Assembly (NCBI GenBank): GCA_018702715.1
Contig: JABIYQ010000272.1
Coordinates: 1-10,678 of the forward strand
DNA from: Desulfobacula sp.
GTDB lineage: Bacteria; Desulfobacterota; Desulfobacteria; Desulfobacterales; Desulfobacteraceae
Length of the DNA: 10,678 nucleotides
Reading direction: 5' to 3'
This document shows, in pieces, positions 6,501 to 10,678 of this stretch (position 1 is the stretch's first letter; each line of letters begins with the position of its first letter). Both the position numbers and the translations under genes were made by a program. The notes beneath the pieces were generated by a model. It made no database searches. It had not been told where the DNA came from and was given only the letters and a program-made list of their open reading frames with translations.

Positions 6501-7561
6501 GACTGGGAAATCGGACTGACAGGAAGAGCTGTGGTTCTTGTCCGGGGTGAATATACAGGGATTCGTGCCAGTCCTGTATCCACCACATATTTAATCCCGG
6601 GAATAGTCAATGAGGTTTCTGCTACATTGGTTGCAACGATAATTTTCCGTCCCCGTTGCCGGGAAAAAATCTGGGCCTGCTCATTTGCTGAAAGTCTTGC
6701 AAAAAGTGGCAGGACTATCACATTGGGATGATTTTTTCCCCGGATAAGCTCCAGGGTTTCACCTATATCCTGCTCCGTGGGCATAAACACCAGGATATCC
6801 CCGGATCTTGACTGGGAAACAAGCAAATTGACTGCACCTGCTGCAGCTTCCACATACCCCTGGTCTTCAATGGTTTTGTTCTCCTCTTCTTTGTCTAAAA
6901 AGGGCATATAAACGGTCTCAACGGGGTACATTCGGCCGGTGACTTCAATGATAGGAGCATTGTCAAATGCTTTGGAAAATTTTTGCGTGTCAATTGTAGC
7001 AGATGTGATGATCAGTTTGAGATCATTTCTTTTTTTTACAAGATCTCTCAATATGCCCAGAGTGAAGTCAATATTAAGGCTCCTTTCATGGGCTTCATCC
7101 ACAATAATGGTATCATAGGCATTTAAGAATCTGTCGCTTTGAGTTTCTGCAAGCAGGATGCCATCGGTCATTATTTTTATACAGGTCCGGCTCCGGGTTT
7201 TATCATCAAATCTGATTTTATATCCAATGGATTGACCAAGGGTTTCATTAAGCTCTTCGGCAATTCTTTTTGCAACATTGATTGCGGCAATACGCCTTGG
7301 CTGAGTACAGCCGATTGCTCCTTTTATTCCCCTCCCGGCTTCTATGCAGAATTTTGGAATCTGAGTGGTTTTTCCAGATCCTGTTTCACCTGAAATAATC
7401 ACAACTTTATTATTTTTAATGGCATTTATAATATCTTGTTTTCTGGCTGTGATGGGTAGATCGGGATTGTAAGTTATCTTTGAAGGCCTGTAAAACTGCC
7501 GGTCTTTTTTCTTTCTTATGAACGGTTTTGTTTTCGGATCTGATTTTTTAATTGTATCCAT
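3584..7561 (-). CDS. hrpA: ATP-dependent RNA helicase HrpA (DEAH box)
   Basis: A 1325-residue cytoplasmic DEAH/RHA helicase, close to the usual HrpA length of about 1300, which unwinds or remodels RNA using ATP. Visible motifs are Walker A GETGSGKT (58-65), TQPRR (86-90), DEAH (155-158), SAT (187-189), TNVAETSLTIPG (311-322) and QRSGRCGR (358-365). The HA2-like region follows (about 420-560), then the OB-fold (about 605-690) and the long HrpA-specific C-terminal DUF3418 region to the end. The N-terminal extension before the helicase core is short. Two oddities stand out: a lysine-rich insert coded by A-tracts at about 440-452, and an (IE)6 low-complexity insert at 1033-1044 followed by a Thr/Lys/Arg/Asn-rich stretch to about 1066. 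The ATG at 7561 has an in-frame TGA upstream and no obvious Shine-Dalgarno site. The gene stands alone, with divergent marR upstream. Confidence 0.97.
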   Translation of the reverse strand: MDTIKKSDPKTKPFIRKKKDRQFYRPSKITYNPDLPITARKQDIINAIKNNKVVIISGETGSGKTTQIPKFCIEAGRGIKGAIGCTQPRRIAAINVAKRIAEELNETLGQSIGYKIRFDDKTRSRTCIKIMTDGILLAETQSDRFLNAYDTIIVDEAHERSLNIDFTLGILRDLVKKRNDLKLIITSATIDTQKFSKAFDNAPIIEVTGRMYPVETVYMPFLDKEEENKTIEDQGYVEAAAGAVNLLVSQSRSGDILVFMPTEQDIGETLELIRGKNHPNVIVLPLFARLSANEQAQIFSRQRGRKIIVATNVAETSLTIPGIKYVVDTGLARIPVYSPRTRTTALPVSPISQSSANQRSGRCGRVENGICIRLFDEDDFRARPFFTSPEILRSNLAEVILRMISLNLGDVSSFPFIDAPAPKSIKDGFDTLIELSAIKEKKFHKKEKKKKIYTLTKIGQTMARLPVDPKLSRILIEADRNGCLKEAAIITTALAIADPRQRPADKTQAADQKHALYKDPGSDFITLLNIWNGVKTAEKKFKSRSKLKRFCQDHFLSFKRMREWNEIHNQIIRILKDHDLRGEKIIPPTKIKDMKAKAFEFGGPLYIALHKAILSGYLANIAHKKEKNIFNAAKGQQAMIFPGSGLFKTAGNWIVAAEFVKTSQLFARSVATIDPEWLEQVGKDLCVHTYSDPHWEKKRGEVVAKEQVSLFGLMIVNDRRVAYGRINPEESGEIFIRHALVQEEIHQKFEFMTHNLALIDELETHEHKRRKKDILASEDDIYAFYRSRLPGPFYNIRTFSKFIKDQKNQGFLKMTMEDLQKSDIDEHELSMFPDTLKMSQAKFRLEYEFNPGSKKDGVTLNVPAASALLVSKNRVDRLVPGLFEEKIAALIKALPKKYRVKLVPVSEKAAIIAKELPNKDAPLYSLLSSFIQTRFNFIIPATIWSDKELADHLKMRFSIRDQKGNEIKALRDKAVLSQFPETRIPQKDNVFEKVRKKHEIIDIKEWNFKDLEDFIIIDKDKEFTQKGYPGLKIEIEIEIEIEIETETKIKTETRSDSNNRQGSKNRPQILSLRLFKSEQAALESHCQGIKKLFQFSFSDDFKALRKDINASSKIKQMAPYFNGQTKFQQSLFNLITHTLFEKNIRTKKVFDLHAKAQINNLYNTGQKFIKTFIVLGREYQSCFELIQKLSFQYQKKEKPFNILTGLFKDLKHLVPQNFADLYDYERIKHLNRYIACIRIRAQRAVDNPLKEEKKALQLSFYTRHLNNLLDSLSKDSTSEKSQKIEQFFWLLEEYKISLFAPELKTAIKISAKKLDQFLIQMSTMI
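4431..4466. repeat. Hexanucleotide tandem repeat, six copies of TCAATT inside hrpA
   Basis: Six perfect head-to-tail copies of TCAATT (plus strand) encode alternating Ile-Glu in hrpA on the minus strand. Decayed relatives of the unit (TTTCAG, TTTTAATTTTAG) continue at 4405-4430, so the array was probably longer once. The unit is six bases, so gain or loss of copies keeps the reading frame. Confidence 0.9.
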
Positions 7562-7702
7562 AGGCTTTGAATAGTAACTTAAAGTTCAAAAAAGTCAAAT
7601 TTCAAAATGATTAATATTTCCATATGTAATATCCGTTTAGCTGGGTTTGCCTTTATCAGCCACATAAAAAATTTCGGGTTCCATATACCTTCTTAAATTC
7701 TA

Positions 7703-7741
7703 TTGACAAATTGACAGGTTTGAAATATTGGTTCGTATACA
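7703..7741 (+). promoter_or_regulatory. marR promoter region with two TTGACA boxes
   Basis: Two perfect -35 hexamers TTGACA occur 8 bp apart (7703-7708 and 7711-7716). The first has TATTGG at 17 bp (7726-7731); the second has TATACA at 19 bp (7736-7741). Either could drive marR, giving a very short leader. The -10 region overlaps the operator-like near-palindrome at 7728-7743. Confidence 0.5.
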
Positions 7742-7743
7742 AA
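7728..7743. promoter_or_regulatory. Candidate MarR operator upstream of marR
   Basis: TTGGTTCGTATACAAA has dyad symmetry in its outer positions (TTnGT...ACnAA), as in many 16-20 bp MarR-family operators. It covers the -10 region and abuts the ribosome binding site, where binding would block transcription. A related copy lies before the first acyl-CoA dehydrogenase gene. Binding by the local MarR protein is inferred. Confidence 0.4.
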
Positions 7744-7753
7744 GGAGTTTTAT

Positions 7754-8185
7754 ATGAATGGTTTACCCAACAATATTCCGGATTGCACTTTTTTTTTCCT
7801 GGCTAAAGCCCATCAAAAGGCCCATGGCCTGTTAAAAAAGAAATTAATTCCCTATGGATTAACAAATATGCAGCATCTGATTCTTGAAGGCCTGTGGTAT
7901 CAGGAAGGCGCCACTGCTGCAGAATTGAGCAAGTTGTTAATCCTTGATAAAGCAACCTTATCCGGCATAATAGACCGCCTTGATGATGCCGGCTGGATTG
8001 AAAAACGGCTGGATAAAAATGATAAACGTGCGTTCAGGCTTTATCCGTCCAATAAAGCCAATGATATCAAAGATGAGTTGATTGATGTGAGAAGAAAAGG
8101 CAACGATCTGTTGCTGACTGATTTTACCATAGAAGAAAAAATAATCTTTAAACGCCTGCTAAGAAGCCTGTTTTTGGTGGAATAA
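7754..8185 (+). CDS. MarR-family transcriptional regulator
   Basis: A 143-residue winged helix-turn-helix protein of normal MarR length. The DNA-binding core runs LTNMQHLILEGLW (36-48), then the helix-turn-helix ATAAELSKLLILDKATLSGII (about 53-73), and the wing EKRLDKNDKRAFRLYPS (82-98) with the D...DKRAF pattern of the family. Flanking helices at both ends should form the dimer interface. AAAGGAG sits 7 nt before the ATG. The gene lies 75 bp upstream of two acyl-CoA dehydrogenase genes on the same strand, and similar near-palindromes precede both marR and the first dehydrogenase gene. I infer an autoregulated repressor of the catabolic module that is released by an aromatic, fatty-acid or acyl-CoA ligand; the ligand cannot be read from sequence. 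Confidence 0.92.
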   Translation: MNGLPNNIPDCTFFFLAKAHQKAHGLLKKKLIPYGLTNMQHLILEGLWYQEGATAAELSKLLILDKATLSGIIDRLDDAGWIEKRLDKNDKRAFRLYPSNKANDIKDELIDVRRKGNDLLLTDFTIEEKIIFKRLLRSLFLVE

Positions 8186-8210
8186 CCCGAGAAACAGGTA
8201 ACGATCGGGT
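8185..8210 (+). terminator. Weak hairpin at the end of marR
   Basis: ACCCGA (8185-8190) pairs with TCGGGT (8205-8210) around a 14-nt loop, followed by GTTTTAT. The stem is short, the loop long and the T-tract poor, so it may attenuate rather than stop transcription into the dehydrogenase genes. Confidence 0.25.
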
Positions 8211-8225
8211 GTTTTATACATATTT

Positions 8226-8241
8226 TTAGTTCGCATACTGA
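8226..8241. promoter_or_regulatory. Second candidate MarR operator, before the acyl-CoA dehydrogenase genes
   Basis: TTAGTTCGCATACTGA matches the site before marR at 12 of 16 positions, including the core GTTCG and ATAC. It ends 6 bp before the ribosome binding site of the first dehydrogenase gene. A separate promoter here is uncertain: CATACT (8234-8239) could be a -10 box, but no good -35 is seen. Confidence 0.4.
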
Positions 8242-8260
8242 CTTAAAAAGGAGGCAAAGA

Positions 8261-9991
8261 ATGTTGCTTTTTAATCCGAAAAAATACCAGGATAGAAACT
8301 ATCCTGATGAAAGATCCAGGCAGATTATGTTGAAAACCATTGAATGGTTTGAAAACAAAGGTCTAAAAAAATTAAATGAAGATTATCATGCCCGTGAATT
8401 TACTTATGACTTTGCCCGGTTTATCAAAGAAGAAAAAATTTTTGAAACCCTTTTTCTACCAAAGGGATATGGGGACAAAGATCAGTATTACAGCACATAC
8501 AGGATGTTTGAATTTTCAGAGATATGTGGGTTCTACGGTATGGCATACTGGTATATGTACCATGTGTCCACATTGGGATTAGACCCGGTATTTTTGGGTG
8601 ATAATGAAGGATTTAAACATAAGGCCGTTGAAAAACTTAAGGAAAATCCCCTCTGCGCATTTGGTCTTTCAGAAAAGGACCATGGTGCTGATATATATTC
8701 ATCTTCCATGAAACTTTACCCCTGTGAAGACGGAACCTATGTGGCAAGGGGAAGCAAATATTACATCGGCAATGGAAATGAAGCTGGAATTATCACTGTT
8801 TTTGGAAAAATTGACGGATCAGAAGACTATGTTTTTTTTGTTGTTGATTCAAAGCATGAAAAATATGAGTGCATCCAAAATGTTATCGATGCCCAGAACT
8901 ATGTGGCGGAGTTTGCCCTTCATGATTACCCCATTACAGATGATCTGATTCTTTCAAGAGGGTCCAAAGCCTGGGATGACATGCTCAATACCATCAATAT
9001 TTGTAAGTTCAATATTGGCTCAGGTGCCATAGGTATTGTAACCCATTCTTTATACGAATCCCTGAATCATGCAGCCCACAGAAATCTTTACGGTAAAAAG
9101 GTGACCGAGTTCGCCCATGTCAAAAGGCTTTTTTTAGATTCCTATTGCCGTCTATCCGCCATGAAATTGTTTGGTCTCAGGGCGACAGATTATATGAGAT
9201 GTGCATCAAAAGATGATAAACGTTATCTACTTTTTAACCCTATCATGAAAATGAAGGTTGCAATCCAGGGTGAGGTTGTTCACGAGATGCTTTGGGATAT
9301 TATCGCAGCAAAAGGGTTTGAAAAAGATAATTACTTTAATCAGGCAGTGGTTGATTTAAGGGGGTTTCCCAAACTTGAAGGCACCCGGCATGTGAACATG
9401 GCCCTCATTGTCAAACTCATCCCCAATTATATGTTCAATCCAGGTGAATTTTCCGAAATCCCAAAAATGAACGGCCCGGAAAATGACGATTATCTTTTTA
9501 ATCAGGGTCCCACAAGAGGATATGCAAAAATTCAATTCCATGACTTTAGAAAAACCTATGCCACCAAAGATCTGCCGAATATTGAAATATTCAAAGAACA
9601 GATCAAGGCGTATGAAGAATTTTTGATGGCTTCAGGGATGGAACTCAAAGATCAGATGATGAACGCCTTTGACTTTCTTTTGTGTGTGGGTGAAATCTTT
9701 ACCCTTGTTGCATACGGTCAGCTCATTATTGAAAGTGCTGCAATCGAAAATATTGAGGACGATGTCTTGGATTTGATTTTTGATTTTATGATCAGGGACT
9801 TTTCACAATATGGCCTTGAGCTTTATGGGAAAAGTATGTCCACAAAAGTGCAGCAGGATGCCTGTCTGAAAATGATCAAACGGCCGGTTGTGGATGATGA
9901 AAAATTTGAGAAAATTTTAAATGAGCAGGTATACTCAATGATTGATACCTATGAAATGAATCCCTATTCAAGATGTGAAAACAAAAAGTGA
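8261..9991 (+). CDS. Acyl-CoA dehydrogenase family protein (large, about 580 residues)
   Basis: A 576-residue FAD-dependent enzyme expected to form a 2,3-double bond in an acyl-CoA, passing electrons to an electron-transfer flavoprotein. An N-terminal helical domain leads to CAFGLSEKDHGAD (132-144), the equivalent of the flavin-contacting LTEPxAGSD segment, here clearly divergent. The middle domain has GSKYYIGNGNEAGI (164-177). The C-terminal helical domain has RNLYGKKVTEF (274-284), matching the usual RxxFGxxxxxF, and LEGTRHVN (372-379), where Glu373 sits at the position of the catalytic base in medium-chain acyl-CoA dehydrogenase. An extension of about 150 residues follows, longer than in classical 380-400 residue enzymes. 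AAGGAGG lies 6 nt before the ATG. The substrate is unknown. The next gene is a different large acyl-CoA dehydrogenase, so the pair may act in one pathway. Confidence 0.92.
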   Translation: MLLFNPKKYQDRNYPDERSRQIMLKTIEWFENKGLKKLNEDYHAREFTYDFARFIKEEKIFETLFLPKGYGDKDQYYSTYRMFEFSEICGFYGMAYWYMYHVSTLGLDPVFLGDNEGFKHKAVEKLKENPLCAFGLSEKDHGADIYSSSMKLYPCEDGTYVARGSKYYIGNGNEAGIITVFGKIDGSEDYVFFVVDSKHEKYECIQNVIDAQNYVAEFALHDYPITDDLILSRGSKAWDDMLNTINICKFNIGSGAIGIVTHSLYESLNHAAHRNLYGKKVTEFAHVKRLFLDSYCRLSAMKLFGLRATDYMRCASKDDKRYLLFNPIMKMKVAIQGEVVHEMLWDIIAAKGFEKDNYFNQAVVDLRGFPKLEGTRHVNMALIVKLIPNYMFNPGEFSEIPKMNGPENDDYLFNQGPTRGYAKIQFHDFRKTYATKDLPNIEIFKEQIKAYEEFLMASGMELKDQMMNAFDFLLCVGEIFTLVAYGQLIIESAAIENIEDDVLDLIFDFMIRDFSQYGLELYGKSMSTKVQQDACLKMIKRPVVDDEKFEKILNEQVYSMIDTYEMNPYSRCENKK

Positions 9992-10040
9992 AAAGATGAA
10001 CCATTTCATAATATAAATGGATTCGTGATTTTTTAAAAAA

Positions 10041-10045
10041 AGGAG
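10041..10045 (+). promoter_or_regulatory. Ribosome binding site that leaves two possible starts for the second dehydrogenase
   Basis: AGGAG lies 5 nt before an in-frame TTG (10051) and 11 nt before the ATG at 10057. Spacing favours TTG, while codon preference favours ATG. The difference is only two residues. Confidence 0.6.
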
Positions 10046-10056
10046 AGATATTGAAA

Positions 10057-10678
10057 ATGGCACAGTCCATAACTGACAGAAGAGACCAGGATTTTGTACT
10101 TCATGAAGTGCTAGAGGTATCCAACCTTTCCAAATACAAAAAATTTGCAGACTTTAACCGAAAAACCATGGACATGGTTGTCAGGGAAGCACGCAACCTG
10201 GCAGTTAAAGAAATCCTTCCCACCCAGAAAGACGGTGATAATATCGGCTGTTCTCTTGAAAATGGAAAGGTGAAAGTTCCCCCTTCCTACCATAAAATAT
10301 TTGGCCTCATATGTGAAGGGGAGTGGCTTGCCATGTGTGAAGATCCTGAATACGGCGGCCAGGGAATGCCTGAAGTACTTGCCAAGGCCGCCAGCGAATT
10401 GTTTATCGGTGCCAATTGTTCATTCATGCTTTATCCCGGAATGAATCATGGTGCAGGAAAGCTGGTGGAAGTATTTGGTACGGATGAACAAAAAAATAAA
10501 TATCTTAAAAATATTTACACGGGGAAATGGGCCGGAACCATGTGTCTCACAGAACCGGAAGCCGGATCCGATGTAGGTGCCTTAACAACATCGGCAAAAA
10601 AAAATCCAGACGGCACCTATTCCATTATTGGAAACAAAATTTTTATTTCCGGCGGTGACCACGACATGACTGAAAACA
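10057..10678 (+). CDS. Acyl-CoA dehydrogenase, DmdC-like large type (truncated by window edge)
   Basis: The first 207 codons run open to the window edge. Visible are the N-terminal helical domain, including EWLAMCEDPEYGGQGMP (89-105), and GTDEQKNKYL (141-150). The canonical flavin/substrate segment TMCLTEPEAGSDVGAL (161-176) follows, then the middle-domain GTYSIIGNKIFISGGDHDMTEN (186-207). The GGQGMP and IFISGGDHDMTEN patterns resemble the roughly 600-residue acyl-CoA dehydrogenases that include 3-methylmercaptopropionyl-CoA dehydrogenase DmdC. That group also contains many general fatty-acyl-CoA enzymes, so no substrate is claimed. It follows the first dehydrogenase by 65 bp in the same direction and is likely co-transcribed. 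A nine-A run at 10596-10604 lies in the coding sequence just after the flavin motif. Confidence 0.92.
   Translation, partial: MAQSITDRRDQDFVLHEVLEVSNLSKYKKFADFNRKTMDMVVREARNLAVKEILPTQKDGDNIGCSLENGKVKVPPSYHKIFGLICEGEWLAMCEDPEYGGQGMPEVLAKAASELFIGANCSFMLYPGMNHGAGKLVEVFGTDEQKNKYLKNIYTGKWAGTMCLTEPEAGSDVGALTTSAKKNPDGTYSIIGNKIFISGGDHDMTEN

Noticed and set aside
6045..6731. Long plus-strand frame of 228 codons antisense to hrpA
   Set aside because: It covers conserved helicase motifs on the other strand, lacks a ribosome binding site, and its translation has no family pattern. It is a composition effect.
7640..7690. GGGTTC-containing stretch that looks like the T-arm of a tRNA
   Set aside because: No acceptor, D or anticodon stem can be built around it.
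10015..10035. A third copy of the operator-like sequence (GGATTCGTGATT) before the second dehydrogenase gene
   Set aside because: Only TTCGT aligns and an insertion is needed. This is no better than chance in AT-rich DNA.

Overview
The window looks like the chromosome of an AT-rich, strictly anaerobic deltaproteobacterium of the Desulfobacteraceae type (Desulfobacter/Desulfobacula-like). This is an inference from gene content: a large HrpA helicase, a DUF169 protein with a small Cys-rich partner, a ZraS-like sensor kinase, and tandem large acyl-CoA dehydrogenases behind a MarR regulator. Strong AAGGAG-type ribosome binding sites and low-GC coding sequence fit. No 16S or other taxonomic marker is present, so the assignment is tentative.

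Layout. (1) Positions 1-695, minus strand: the N-terminal half of a two-membrane-segment sensor kinase resembling ZraS, cut by the window edge. (2) Positions 696-1011: a gene-free stretch with two strong inverted repeats. One of them carries the GGGGT/CAGGCCTG signature of REP elements mobilised by REP-associated tyrosine transposases. (3) Positions 1012-1976, minus strand: a probable two-gene operon of a small Cys-rich protein followed by a DUF169 protein, behind a good sigma-70 promoter. (4) Positions 2214-3461, plus strand: an MFS transporter, divergent from that operon across a 237-bp promoter region. (5) Positions 3584-7561, minus strand: hrpA, a full-length DEAH-box RNA helicase. It has a hexanucleotide-repeat-encoded (IE)6 insertion in its C-terminal part and a cluster of poly-A tracts within the helicase core. 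(6) Positions 7754 to the right edge, plus strand: a MarR-family regulator and two acyl-CoA dehydrogenases, the second truncated by the window.

How they work together. The right-hand block is the most coherent unit. A MarR-type repressor sits directly upstream of two flavin-dependent acyl-CoA dehydrogenases, and a 16-bp near-palindrome (12 of 16 positions shared) lies just before both marR and the first dehydrogenase gene. This suggests autoregulation and co-regulation of a beta-oxidation-like module in response to an aromatic, fatty-acid or acyl-CoA ligand. The left-hand DUF169/Cys-rich/MFS trio may form a divergent functional unit, but no substrate can be read from the sequence. I found no CRISPR array, tRNA, rRNA, complete insertion sequence or recognisable defence system, and nothing that amounts to a clearly new system. 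The most unusual signals are the repeat insertion in HrpA, the paired operator-like sites, and the REP-like and palindromic DNA at 850-1010.
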